64,000 nt of DNA from Rhabditoides inermis (GCA_963966185.1 CAWZYM010000238.1:1-64000); one strand, 5' to 3'. Positions 1 to 12,370 are shown, numbered from the stretch's first letter. Translations and numbers: made by a program. Notes: generated by a model from the letters alone, not told the origin.

Positions 1-559
1 TCCATCTGACCACCGAGATATCCAACAGTACCAATGTGAATGGATGAGATGGGGAGAGGGGAAGAGGTAGAGATGCGAGCCGGGCGACGCCTCTCCATCT
101 GACCACCGAGATATCCAACAATACTAATGTGAATGGATGAGATGGGGAGAGGGAAGAGGGAGAGATGCGAGCGAGGCGACGCCTCTCCATCTGACCACCG
201 AGATATCCAACAGTACCAATGTGAATGGATGAGATGGGGAGAGGGGAAGAGGGAGAGATGCGAGCGGGGCGACGCCTCTCCATCTGACCACCGAGATATC
301 CAACAGTACCAATGTGAATGGATGAGATGGGGAGAGGGGAAGAGGGAGAGATGCGAGCCGGGCGACGCCTCTCCATCTGACCACCGAGATATCCAACAGT
401 ACCAATGTGAATGGATGAGATGGGGAGAGGGGAAGAGGGAGAGATGCGAGCCGGGCGACGCCTCTCCATCTGACCACCGAGATATCCAACAGTACCAATG
501 TGAATGGATGAGATGGGGAGAGGGGAAGAGAGAGAGATGCGAGCCGGGCGACGCCTCTA
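1..559 (-). repeat. 93-bp minisatellite, minus-orientation stretch at left edge
   Basis: About six monomers of the 93-bp repeat that dominates 22-55 kb, here reverse complemented. The plus strand reads as purine-rich GAGATGGGGAGAGGGGAAG blocks separated by GATATCCAACAGTACCAATG. The array continues off the left edge, and homology stops inside a monomer near 559. Monomers differ by single bases, such as CCGGGCGACG versus CGGGGCGACG. Confidence 0.95.
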
Positions 560-994
560 TCGTTTTATTAAGTCCATAATATGCTTTTGCAGTAAGAGAG
601 AACAACAGAAGAACAAACAAGATTAGCAGAAATATTCTCAGAGAAATAAACAATTCTGAAGCCGTGATAAAGACGACAAATAATTGAAAGGCACAGCAGA
701 TGCAAGACACTTACCAACGCTATACCGTAGTATCATTGATTGCGGGCCCTTGAGTGATACCGCGAGTGTCACTGTATTGAATGACCTGGTGTGTGATAAG
801 TCTGTGCGTGCTTCTTCAAATTTTGTGTCGCTTTTAGAAGATTCATGGTATATGCAGAGAAGGGGTATGCCACCACAGCAATCACCCCAGATGGAGGCTA
901 AACAGCACTCACATCTGACGAGTGAAAACAGCTGTGACACACGCCGATAAAGAAACTGGAACAGTGATAGAAGGTTGAATATTGTTGTGGAGAA
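560..994. other. Unassigned spacer with a short dispersed repeat
   Basis: No gene recognised. About 105 bp at 850-955 recurs in inverted orientation at about 21690-21797; shared blocks include CACATCTGACGAGTG and its complement. Neither copy looks coding. The remainder is unrecognised. Confidence 0.5.
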
Positions 995-1640
995 AATCGA
1001 TATCCGGAGCCGTTCACTGTTAAACGATAAGTGAAGCCAAGTAAACCTGAAGGAAGTGCACTTAACGGGGTTTCTAAGAGAGATTCTCATGCTCCATTTT
1101 ATTCTAGAGACGTTTCGACGTTTTCAGTAGTTTCAGCATGTTTGGTTTGTTCTAGGCGTCTACATATAGTGCTATCAACGATATTTGACTGGGTATGGAA
1201 CAAAGTGTTACATGGAAAGCCTCTGGAGCTCAAATGACAAACATGGGGTTCCGTGAGCTCAAACATGTTTGAAATGCATAAACAGAAAGAAAAATGAAAA
1301 AAAAACACAAATCGGTGTTTTTTTTTAGAATAGTGTTTGAAAGCGTGCACTTTTCGCTAAGAGCAGATGGTTTTACTCCGAAAAGGGTGCCTTGATACCA
1401 AGACTAGGCATCGCGAAAAGGGACATACTGAGAGCAAAAAAAGTTTTCCCCTCTCTCACTCTATCAACTCTTTCTACACCAACGTCTCTATCAACTACTT
1501 CTACACCAATGCCTCCCTCGACTACTCGAACTGGCATGCACACCTTTCCCCTTCTTCCCACCCACCCAGATAGAGCATGAAAGGCCTCGGGGGTGGGGAT
1601 GGCAGACTCGGGCCACGTCCTCGGCCGATGATCATCTCTC
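995..1640 (+). repeat. Dispersed repeat, diverged third copy of a palindrome-arm segment
   Basis: This stretch matches 11605-12370 in the left palindrome arm and, inverted, about 18460-19225 in the right arm. Shared landmarks in order are ATATCCGGAGCCGTTCACT, GTAGTTTCAGCATGTTTGGT, GCTATCAACGATATTTGACTG, an A-rich tract, and GATACCAAGACTAGGCA. Many substitutions and indels separate it from the two arm copies, which agree closely with each other, so it is an older copy. Its 3' end contains a DLD relic. Confidence 0.8.
1574..1627 (-). pseudogene. DLD: DLD C-terminal relic (third copy)
   Basis: On the minus strand this reads AEDVARVCHPHP. The family has a conserved segment near its C-terminus that reads roughly CEDIARVCHAHPTLSEAF. 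After CHPHP the frame shifts and EAFHA follows, as if the codons for TLS were deleted. The stretch is too short and broken to be functional. It corresponds to the end of the DLD fragment in the palindrome arms, which keeps only AEDVARVCH before a poly-C run. Confidence 0.6.
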
Positions 1641-2197
1641 CCGCGTTCTGAACAGCCACGCCACTCACTCACGCGGGAATGGCACCCGGTCCCACCCCAC
1701 AACTCGCAAACTCTCGACGCTAGTTTGTAGGCAGTCCCCATAGAAAGTCGGAGCCAAAAATGCAGCCGCAGAACTCTGTCCGGAAGTGACGTATGGCTCG
1801 CGAAAGTTTTGATACCGCGCATGACATCTTCTGTTTTCGAACAGATGCCAGAGCCTCGGTGGCCGAGTGGATAGCGAGATCCCCTATCCAGAAGAGAGGC
1901 TCTGGGTCGAGTCCGTCTGTCGATACTGTTTTTTGCAAATTTCTTACGTCTATTCGACTCCTGCGAAAACACACACTATACGTACCGAAATGATTTTTAT
2001 GCTTGTCCAATCGTTATCACAATTTTGATACTGTAAGTCTATCGTTAGATGGTTGACTGCAATTTCAACTATTTCTGTAGCCTACATTCACTATCTCTGT
2101 CTACTCCACTCGCGTGAAAATGAGAAAGAGAGAGAGAGAAGATAAAACAAAGAAAATTTTTCGTACCATTCCCATTTATGGTACCAGTGTTGTATAT
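1641..2197. other. Unassigned spacer containing a tRNA-like sequence
   Basis: No protein gene recognised. A possible pol III promoter pair lies near 1852-1925: A-box TGGCCGAGTGG at 1860-1870 and B-box-like GGGTCGAGTCC at 1904-1914. The acceptor and T stems do not pair well, so it resembles a tRNA-derived SINE head or tRNA relic rather than a tRNA gene. The rest is unrecognised. Confidence 0.35.
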
Positions 2198-2443
2198 AGA
2201 GGGGAAGAGGGAGAGATGCGAGCGGGGCGACGCCTCTCCATCTGACCAACCATATAGAATACAGTACCAATGTGAGTGGATGAGATGGGGGAGAGAGGAA
2301 GAGGGAGAGATGCGAGCGGGGCGACGCCTCTCAATCTGACCAACCATATAGAATACAGTACCAATGTGAGTGATGAGATGGGGAGAGAGGAAGAGGGAGA
2401 GATGCGAGCGGGGCGAGGCCTCTCCATCTGACCAACCATATAG
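2198..2443 (-). repeat. 93-bp minisatellite, minus orientation, left of inserted element
   Basis: Between two and three monomers of the variant with ACCATATAGAATACAGTACC instead of ACCGAGATATCCAACAGTACC. Interrupted at 2443 by the element at 2444-3979; the array resumes at 3980 within the same monomer. Confidence 0.93.
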
Positions 2444-3979
2444 CACACGATCCGCGTAAGAACCGGACGAGGTGGGACCTAGGAACTTAGTGCGCGGTTA
2501 TAAAGGTTTTCAAGGGTGCTCTACAAGGTAGTATAGGTGATTTTGTCCCAATATGCAAATTTGGTCAGTTAAGGGACCATGACCTCAAATCAGTCAGTTT
2601 TTATCCAAAACTATTTTTGAAAGGCTTGTTCGATTTGTCTTAATATTATAAGACTTTTTGTACATAAACATTTTTTTTCATAAAACAAAAAGAAAAAAGT
2701 TATGATCAAAATTTAAAAATTTCATATTTTATTTTTTTGAGATCTTTTCGCCTCGAAACAACAAAAACGACCAACACCATTCGATTCTACGCGTTCAATC
2801 AAATTACTATGATTTTTTTCGTGAAAATCTGGTGTTGCCTTTTCTTCCATCCAGAGCGATGAAAATGGCCCGAGATAAGAATTTTGCGAATTACCGCCAT
2901 TTTCCAAGTCTTTCGTTTCGAAACAACAGAAACCACTACTATATTCGGATTCTACATTTTTTAGTTAGTTTTAGTTTTGGTTTATAGCCAAATCCGATGT
3001 TGCCTTTTCTTCCATCCAGAGCGATGAAAATGGCTCGAAATCAAAACTTTGCGTTTTTCCCGCCATTTCCCAAGTATTTCGTTCCGATACAACATAAATC
3101 ACTAGTTTATTCGGATTTTGCACCTCTTGATTAGTATATGTGTTGGTTTATAGTCAAATCCGGTGTTGCCTTTTTGCTCATTTAAGGCGATGAAAATGGC
3201 TCAAATGTGAAAATTCGCATTTTCCTGTCATTTTTAAATTATATCCATCTGAAATAACAAAAACCACTTGCATATTCGGATTTTGCACCTTTTTATTAGT
3301 CTACGTAATTGTTTTTATACAAATTTAGTGTTGCCTTCTGGCGTTATCATGAAATTTTGCGATTGATAGTTAGGCCATTTTCAACATCACGGATGAACAC
3401 AAAGGCAACATCAGATTTGCCTGAAAACAACTACACAGACTAATTCAAAGGTGCAAAATCGGAATATAATATTGATTTTTGTTATTTCGGATTGGAAGAT
3501 ATGAAAAATGGCGGTAAAACGCAAAATTTTTTGTTCGGCTCATTTTCATCGCTCTGGATGGAAGAAAAGGCAACACCAGATTTTCACGAAAAAAATCATA
3601 GTAATTTGATTGAACGCGTAGAATCGAATGGTGTTGGTCGTTTTTGTTGTTTCGAGGCGAAAAGATCTCAAAAAAAATAAAATATGAAATTTTTTGAAAA
3701 ATTTTGATCATAACTTTTTTCTTTTTTATTTTATGAAAAAAATGTTTATGTACAAAAAGTCCTATAATATCAAGACAAATCGAACAAGCGGTTGAAAAAT
3801 AATTTTGGACAAAAACTGACTGATTTGAGGTCATGGTCCCTTAACTGACCAAATTTGCATTTTGGGACAAAATCACCTATACTACCTTGTAGAGCACCCT
3901 TGACAACCTCTATAACCGCGCACTTAGCTCCTAGGTCCCACCTGCCCGAAATTCGTCCGATTCTTACGCGGATCGTGTG
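2444..3979. mobile_element. Non-autonomous DNA transposon with ~0.5-kb terminal inverted repeats
   Basis: It starts CACACGATCCGCGTAAGAA and ends with the complement TTCTTACGCGGATCGTGTG. The two ends stay complementary for roughly 490 bp (2444 to about 2930 and about 3490 to 3979), with scattered mismatches and small indels. Flanks are ATAG at 2440-2443 and ATAG at 3980-3983, a 4-bp target duplication inside a minisatellite monomer. The interior holds about 166-bp subrepeats, each beginning near TGTTGCCTT (about 2831, 2998, 3163, 3329). No transposase is visible. Termini starting with CAC plus a 4-bp duplication would suit a CMC/Chapaev-like family, but that assignment is inference. Confidence 0.85.
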
Positions 3980-5284
3980 ATAGATTACAGTACCAATGTG
4001 AGTGGATGAGATGGGGAGAGGGGAAGAGGGAGAGATGCGAGCGGGGCGACGCCTCTCAATCTGACCAACCATATAGAATACAGTACCAATGTGAGTGGAT
4101 GAGATGGGGAGAGAGGAAGAGGGAGAGATGCGAGCGGGGCGAGGCCTCTCCATCTGACCACCCATATAGAATACAGTACCAATGTGAGTGGATGAGATGG
4201 GGAGAGGGGAAGAGGGAGAGATGCGAGCGGGGCGACGTCTCTCCATCTGACCACCCATATAGAATACAGTACCAATGTGATTGGATGAGATGGGGAGAGG
4301 GGAAGAGGGAGAGATGCGAGCGGGGCGACGTCTCTCCGTCTGACCACCGAGATATCCAACAGTACCAATGTGAGTGGATGAGATGGGGAGAGGGGAAGAG
4401 GGAGAGATGCGAGCGGGGCGACGCCTCTCCATCAGACCACCCATATAGAATACAGTACCAATGTGAGTGGATGAGATGGGGAGAGGGGAAGAGGGAGAGA
4501 TGCGAGCGGGGCGACGCCTCTCCATCAGACCACCCATATAGAATACAGTACCAATGTGAGTGGATGAGATGGGGAGAGGGGAAGAGGGAGAGATGCGAGC
4601 GGGGCGACGTCTCTCCATCTGACCACCCATATAGAATACAGTACCAATGTGAATGGATGAGATGGGGAGAGGGAAAGAGGGAGAGATGCGAGCGAAGCGA
4701 CGCCTCTCCATCTGACCACTCATATAGATTACAAAACCAATGTGAGTGGATGAGATGGGGAGAGGGAAGAGGGAGAGATGCGAGCGGGGCGACGCCTCTC
4801 CATCTGACCACCGAGATATCCAACAGTACCAATGTGAATGGATGAGATAGGGAGAGGGGAAGAGGGAGAGATGCGAGCGGGGCGACGCCTCTCCATCTGA
4901 CCAACCATATAGAATACAGTACCAATGTGAGTGGATGAGATGGGGAGAGGGGAAGAGGGAGAGATGCGAGCGGGGCGACGCCTCTCCATCTGACCACCGG
5001 AATATACAACAGTACCAGTGTGAATAGATGAGATGGGGAGAGGGGAAGAGGGAGAGATGCGAGCGGGGCGACGCCTCTCCATCTGACCACCGAAATATAC
5101 AACAGTACCAGTGTGAATAGATGAGATGGGGGGAGGGGAAGAGGGAGAGATGCGAGCGGGGCGACGTCTCTCCGCCTGACCACCGAGATATCCAACAGTA
5201 CCAATGTGAGTGGATGAGATGGGGAGAGAGGAAGAGGGAGAGATGCGAGCGGGGCGAGGCCTCTCCATCTGACCAACCATATAG
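3980..5284 (-). repeat. 93-bp minisatellite, minus orientation, ~14 monomers
   Basis: Continues the array split by the 2444-3979 insertion. Monomer types vary between CCACCCATATAGAATACAG and CCACCGAGATATCCAACAG. The last monomer runs into a second copy of the transposon left end at 5285, at the same ATAG position as in the first copy, so the piece with the junction was probably duplicated. Confidence 0.93.
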
Positions 5285-5790
5285 CACACGATCCGCGTAA
5301 GAACCGGACGAGGTGGGACCTAGGAACTTAGTGCGCGGTTATAAAGGTTTTCAAGGGTGCTCTACAAGGTAGTATAGGTGATTTTGTCCCAATATGCAAA
5401 TTTGGTCAGTTAAGGGACCATGACCTCAAATCAGTCAGTTTTTATCCAAAACTATTTTTGAAAGGCTTGTTCGATTTGTCTTAATATTATAAGACTTTTT
5501 GTACATAAACATTTTTTTCATAAAACAAAAAAGAAAAAAGTTATGATCAAAATTTAAAAATTTCATATTTTATTTTTTTGAGATCTTTTCGCCTCGAAAC
5601 AACAAAAACGACCAACACCATTCGATTCTACGCGTTCAATCAAATTACTATGATTTTTTTCGTGAAAATCTGGTGTTGCCTTTTCTTCCATCCAGAGCGA
5701 TGAAAATGGCCCGAGATAAGAATTTTGCGAATTACCGCCATTTTCCAAGTCTTTCGTTTCGAAACAACAGAAACCACTACTATATTCGGA
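5285..5790 (+). mobile_element. Truncated second copy of the CACACG transposon left end
   Basis: Nearly identical to 2444-2949, including the left terminal repeat and the block ending ACTACTATATTCGGA. It stops abruptly at 5790, exactly where the palindrome begins. The flanking minisatellite monomer is shared too, so this is a segmental duplication of 2.4-2.95 kb rather than a fresh insertion. Confidence 0.85.
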
Positions 5791-6057
5791 TGCTTTCAGA
5801 CGCTCTCACAGTCTATATCGGGCGCACCAAGCACGTCGCTCAACCCACGCCGACACGCTGACTGTCGCTACGGTCCGTCATGTATTCGTATTGCCTCCGC
5901 AGCCAACTGTCGCCCTTCTCTTCTGCCTGCAACCAAATCATTCCTCTGCCGAGTGACCGCCTGTCGGCCTCGGTCCGTTCATACAAGCCCTCCCGCTCCT
6001 CGCCCACTATTCTCACTCTCTACAACCTCGTGTCAACATGTCAACACATACATTATC

Positions 6058-6345
6058 TTTAAAAGTACTTCTAAGTCAAAGTAGTATTGGTTGTTTCAAT
6101 TGACCGAAAAGATTTCAAGTGAGACATGTGCAAACAGGCTCTCTGTATCAACGCAAACTGTTCGATTTATATCGAAATGGAACGAGTACTTTATTTCATA
6201 GTGATAAAATACACTATTTTTGTAGCAGGAACTGTTTTGAGAGCCTGCTTGTACATGTCTCATTTGAAATCATTTCGGTCCTTTTGCTCAATTGAAACAA
6301 CCCGTACAAACCAACTACTTTTACTCTACTTTCCAACTACTTTTA
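6058..6345. mobile_element. Diverged foldback (MITE-like) copy in left arm
   Basis: It begins ATTATCTTTAAAAG. Inverted arms read TTTCAATTGACCGAAAAGAT...ACAGGCTCTC on the left and GAGAGCCTGCTTGTACATG...TTTCAATTGAAACAACC-type sequence (complemented) on the right. It is the same family as the element at 15685-16013 but clearly more diverged. The right arm equivalent is about 21035-21275 and lacks 57 bp of this end. No open frame of interest. Confidence 0.65.
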
Positions 6346-6623
6346 AGTTTTGTTTCACAAAATTACATTACAATACACGTTCGCGATTCTCTGCGATGAT
6401 ACCGGCGCGCACTTGCTATTCGCCTCTCTCTCTCAATCACACACAGAGAAGGCGGAGCCAAATTGTCCGACGCCCGAGCGCCCCACACCAACCTCAATCC
6501 GCACTCGAATGCGGACTCTACGTATCTCGCTTCAAACTTAATGAAACTCTACAAAACTTTCCATGATTCTATCAAATTGAGATACGAATACAATGAAACA
6601 ATGGAAATCACTCCCAAATTAGA

Positions 6624-9600
6624 AAAACGGACTTTCAATCAATCGTAAAAGTCAAATAAGGCTTCCATGAGATTATCAGATTCACAAAATCCGATAACAG
6701 ATAATTACAGAATGGAAAAATGTCAAAACATCACACAACAATATTCGTTATTCAGCTCTCAGAGATCAACTGCGCACACTTTCTCGAACTTTAGGTTTTC
6801 CTTGAAATTTTCCAATCGATACGGAATATTTCACGGACAACCGAATGGCTGGCACATTAGCAGATCTCTCACCACTCCTTCACCTACAGTACGCAATTGA
6901 GGCACGTTGGCAGATCTTTCACACCTTCCCACACCTACAGTACGCAAGCAACATCGCACATTAGCAGATCTCCTTCACACTCCCTCACCTACAGTACGCA
7001 ATAGCAACGCACATTAGCAGATCTCCCACACACTCAAACAATTACAGGAAGAATTGGCCATGGGGGTGTAAATCTATCCTCTCTCTCTCCTCTTTTCTCC
7101 ATATTTCTCACACCACTCTCACAATTTACAACTCCTTCACACTTCTTACGCATCTTTCTCACATGGTTTACAACTCCTTCACGCCTCTATCACATCCTTC
7201 ACACAATTTTCAATTCCCTCACTTGTCAATTTCCGAGAGCTGAATAATCAATACTATTGGGTGTTGTTAATCATTTTATCTCAAGGGTCGAGACGAGACT
7301 AGTCACCGAATATGGCTAAAAATATTCACTCCAATACATAACAGATCGAAACCCGTGAGATGACGTCACTATCATGACGTCATTCGGACAGTGAGTGGAA
7401 TGGCATAGTTGAATTTAAACAACTATCAACACATTCAACCTGCAATCTACAAGTCAACAAACCATCGACAGCGGTGAGCGAGCAAGTGAACAGAGAGCAG
7501 CCAGGGCACAATCATTTTTTTCTTGTTGTCTCATACGACTACGAGTGAGTGAGTATCGATTGCGCATTCTTCGTTTTGACAACCACACAGACCATCGTAC
7601 ATTCCAACATGCCATGACAGGCTAATTCAACTGGACAACAATGTGTGATGATAGTGAGACGGCGAGAACCGAGAAACATTTGCTAACAGAGATCACAACC
7701 ATCCAATCTGATTATATACTGTAGTGACGTCACTCGAGAAGTAACCATTATCAATCCGAATCCGATAGACGAGAAAAACGGAATTTCAATCAATCGTAAA
7801 AGTCAAATAAGGCTTCCATGAGATTATCAGATTCACAAAATCCGATAACTGATCATTACAGAATGATAATCTCAAAACATCACACAACAATATTCGTTAT
7901 TCAGCTCTCAGAGATCAACTGCGCACACTTTCTCGAACTTTAGGTTTTCCTTGAAATTTTCCAATCGATACGGAATATTTCACGGACAACCGAATGGCCT
8001 GGCACATTAGCAGATCTCTCACCACTCCTTCACCTACAGTACGCAATTGAGGCACGTTGGCAGATCTTTCACACCTTCCCACACCTACAGTACGCAAGCA
8101 ACATCGCACATTAGCAGATCTCCTTCACACTCCCTCACCTACAGTACGCAATAGCAACGCACATTAGCAGATCTCCCACACACTCAAACAATTACAGAAA
8201 GAATCGGCCATGGGGGTGGAAATCTATCCTCTCTCTCTCCTCTTTTCTCCATATTTCTCACACCACTCTCACAATTTACAACTCCTTCACACTTCTTACG
8301 CATCTTTCTCACATGGTTTACAACTCCTTCACGCCTCTATCACATCCTTCACACAATTTTCAATTCCCTCACTTTGTCAATTTCCGAGAGCTGAATAATC
8401 AATACTATTGGGTGTTGTTTATCAATTTATCTCAAGGGTCGAGACGTGACTAGTCACCGAATATAGCTAAAAATATTCACTCCAATACATAACAGATCGA
8501 AACCCGTGAGATGACGTCACTATCATGACGTCATTCGGACAGTGAGTGGAATGGTATAAGTGAATGTAAACAACTGTCAACACATTCAACCTGCAATCTA
8601 CAAGTCAACAAACCATCGACAGCGGTGAGCGAGCGAGTGAACAGAGAGCAGCCAGGGCACAATCATTTTTTTCTTGTTGTCTCATACGACTACGAGTGAG
8701 TGAGTATCGATTGCGCATTCTTCGTTTTGACAACCACACAGACCATCGTACATTCCAACATGCCATGACAGGCTAATTCAACTGGACAACAATGTGTGAT
8801 GATAGTGAGACGGCGAGAACCGAGAAACATTTGCTAACAGAGATCACAACCATCCAATCTGATTATATACTGTAGTGACGTCACTCGAGAAGTAACCATT
8901 ATCAATCCGAATCCGATAGACGAGAAAAACGGAATTTCAATCAATCGTAAAAGTCAAATAAGGCTTCCATGAGGTTATCAGATTCACAAAATCCGATAAA
9001 TGATCATTACAGAATGGAAAAATCTCAAAACATCACACAACAATATTCGTTATTCAGCTCTCAGAGATCAACTGCGCACACTTTCTCGAACTTTAGGTTT
9101 TCCTTGAAATTTTCCAATCGATACGGAATATTTCACGGACAACCGAATGGCCTGGCACATTAGCAGATCTCTCACCACTCCTTCACCTACAGTACGCAAT
9201 TGAGGCACGTTGGCAGATCTTTCACACCTTCCCACACCTACAGTACGCAAGCCACATCGCACATTAGCAGATCTCCTTCACACTCCCTCACCTACAGTAC
9301 GCAATAGCAACGCACATTAGCAGATCTCCCACACACTCAAACAATTACAGGAAGAATCGGCCATGGGGGTGGAAATCTATCCTCTCTCTCTCCTCTTTTC
9401 TCCATATTTCTCACACCACTCTCACAATTTACAACTCCTTTACACTTCTCACGCATCTTTCTCACATGGTTTACAACTCCTTCACGCCTCTATCACATCC
9501 TTCACACAATTTTCAATTCCCTCACATTGTCAATTTCCGAGAGCTGAATAATCAATATTATTGGGTGTTGTTTATCAATTTATCTCAAGGGTCGAGACGA

Positions 9601-10835
9601 GACTAGTCACCGAATATAGCTAAAAATATTCACTCCAATACACAACAGATCGAAACCCGTGAGATGACGTCACTATCATGACGTCATTCGGACAGTGAGT
9701 GGAATGATATAGTTGAATGTAAACAACTGTCAACACATTCAACCTGCAATCTACAAGTCAACAAACCATCGACAGCGGTGAGCGAGCGAGTGAACAGAGA
9801 GCAGCCAGGGCACAATCATTTTTTTCTTGTTGTCTCATACGACTACGAGTGAGTGAGTATCGATTGCGCATTCTTCGTTTTGACAACCACACAGACCATC
9901 GTACATTCCAACATGCCATGACAGGCTAATTCAACTGGACAACAATGTGTGATGATAGTGAGACGGCGAGAACCGAGAAACATTTGCTAACAGAGATCAC
10001 AACCATCCAATCTGATTATATACTGTAGTGACGTCGCTCGAGAAGTAACCATTATCAATCCGAATCCGATAGACGAGAAAAACGGAATTTCAATCAATCG
10101 TAAAAGTCAAATAAGGCTTCCATGAGGTTATCAGATTCACAAAATCCGATAAATGATCATTACAGAATGGAAAAATCTCAAAACATCACACAACAATATT
10201 CGTTATTCAGCTCTCAGAGATCAACTGCGCACACTTTCTCGAACTTTAGGTTTTCCTTGAAATTTTCCAATCGATACGGAATATTTCACGGACAACCGAA
10301 TGGCCTGGCACATTAGCAGATCTCTCACCACTCCTTCACCTACAGTACGCAATTGAGGCACGTTGGCAGATCTTTCACACCTTCCCACACCTACAGTACG
10401 CAAGCAACATCGCACATTAGCAGATCTCCTTCACACTCCCTCACCTACAGTACGCAATAGCAACGCACATTAGCAGATCTCCCACACACTCAAACAATTA
10501 CAGGAAGAATCGGCCATGGGGGTGGAAATCTATCCTCTCTCTCTCTCCTCGTTTCTCAATCGCTCTCACTATTTACAACTCCTTCACACCTCGCACGCAT
10601 CTTTCTCACATGGTTTACAACTCCTTCGCGCCTCTATCACATCGTTCACACAATTTGCAACTCCTTCACTTTGTCAATTTCTGAGAGCTGAATAACACAT
10701 GTTATTGGGTGCTGTTCATCAATTTATCTCACGGGTTGAAACTCGACACCGGATTTAGTTGCAAAATATTCGGTTCAATACATAACAGATTTAAACCCGT
10801 GTGATGACGTCACTATCATGACGTCATTCTGTCAC
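6624..10835 (+). repeat. Tandem array of ~1,152-bp unit, 3.6 copies
   Basis: The same landmark (ATGAGRTTATCAGATTCAC) begins at 6667, 7818, 8969 and 10122, giving periods of 1151, 1151 and 1153 bp. The last copy is partial. Each unit holds four roughly 50-bp subrepeats (GCACATTAGCAGATCT ... CACCTACAGTACGCAA), a CT-rich stretch, paired TGACGTCA palindromes and CGATTGCGCATTCTTCG. Short open frames recur in every copy but show no recognisable domain and are not credible genes. The right palindrome arm has a single partial unit (about 19995-20750). Confidence 0.93.
7361..7382. promoter_or_regulatory. Paired CRE-type palindromes (TGACGTCA) in repeat unit
   Basis: Two perfect TGACGTCA sites (7361-7368 and 7375-7382) are separated by six bases. 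TGACGTCA is the classical CREB/ATF binding site. The pair recurs at 8512-8533, 9665-9686, 10805-10826 and, in the right arm, 20004-20025. A third site per unit occurs at 7725-7732 and 8876-8883; the next copy (about 10030) is mutated to TGACGTCG. The motif is visible; binding or regulatory activity is inference. Confidence 0.4.
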
Positions 10836-11604
10836 ACGTCACTGGAGCACACAAATTGCAAATGTGGACTCGCATGTCGCATCGAAAGAAATATGTTGGA
10901 AGAGACATCCGCCCAGCTGTGCATATGTATCGACTAGTATCGTCTTATCCTCCTTCCCAATTCCACAATCACAAAAGCTACCTACTACGCTCCATTGATT
11001 AGTTTGAACGACTGTACTCTTCGATAAGGGAGCTCCGTACTGCTCCATGAGTGTATTCTTTCCAAATCAAATGTTTATCCAGAATCGATAATTCATGTAC
11101 ATATTGTGTATTGAAACAGACCAATGTACATCACACACAGTGTAGACATGACACGCAAGTTGACACTGCTACCAATGCGTCGGCGGACCATCTTCGCTTC
11201 TCAACTCTCGACGCCACTTTCTTCACTGTCGAGTCGACCGTGTACGGTTCCCTCCAACCCTACTCCCTCCAACTCACCCCATCATGTCCACTCAGATCCA
11301 ATTAACACCACAATAACTCAAGCAGTCCTCATCCGCTTCCCTCACATCACAAATCACAACAACACTCACACGCTACATAACACTACTACATGACACATGT
11401 GACCGAACCATACCAAGGTACACATGCAAAATGTGAACACTTGTTCAATGCATACCATCTCATTTTCACATGTCACATCCACCACCATCACAATTTCAAA
11501 ATATTGTCAGTAGCCTCCCTCCTCGAATAGTTGATAAACGAGAACCGTCACTCATCTCGTACCTCAACCATTGTGTATATATAGTGCAAGCACAGCCAAT
11601 CGAT

Positions 11605-12370
11605 CGATATCCGGAGCCGTTCACTTTTAAACGATAAGGATAAGGAGGAGCCAAATAAACCTGTCGGAAATGCACTCAACGGAGTTTCTGGGAGATTCTC
11701 AGTGCTCCATTTTATTATAGAGACGTTCCGACGTTTTCAGTAGTTTCAGCATGTTTGGTTTGCTCTAGACGTCTATCTATAGTGCTATCAACGATATTTG
11801 ACTGGATATCGAACAAAGTGCTCCATGGAGAGCCTCTGGAGCTCAAATGACAAATATGGTGTTCCGTGAGTTCAAACTTGTTTTAAATGCATAAACAGAA
11901 AGAAAAAAAAAACAGGAAGAAAAACAACAAACACAAATCGGTGTGTTTTTTTAGAATAGTGTTTGAAAGCGTGCACTTTTTTAACGGTAAGAGCAGATGG
12001 TTTTGCTCCGAAAAGAGTGCCTTGATACCAAGACTAGGCACATTTTAAAAATTCCCGAAAAGGGTTGAACTTTTGATAATCGCGAAAAGGGATATACGAG
12101 AGCAAAAGAGGTTTTCGGTAGTGCGACTCGTATATTGAAAACTTGCAAAAGGGTTGCGGTCACTGATACCCAAAAAAGGGTTAGGATTTTCTACTTCAGT
12201 ATATCTCAAAAAGGGGTTGACACTTTCGAATTTCAAGAGTGTCAGATTGGTTTTGTCGATTAAATTTCAGGTAAAGCCGTACGGTTGGTCCCCTTCTTCC
12301 CACCCACCTCGATAGAGCACGGAAGGGGGGGGGGGGGGTGGCAGACGCGGGCCACGTCCTCAGCCGAACG
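11605..12370 (+). repeat. Dispersed repeat segment in left arm, homologous to 995-1640
   Basis: Carries the same ordered landmarks as 995-1640 and pairs with about 18460-19225 in the right arm. It ends in a run of 17 G (about 12324-12338) next to the DLD relic. No gene recognised in 10.84-12.33 kb beyond this. Confidence 0.8.

Noticed and set aside
1852..1925. Functional tRNA gene (also considered at 12942-13016 and 59875-59946)
   Set aside because: A and B boxes are present, but acceptor, anticodon or T stems do not pair properly in any of the three.
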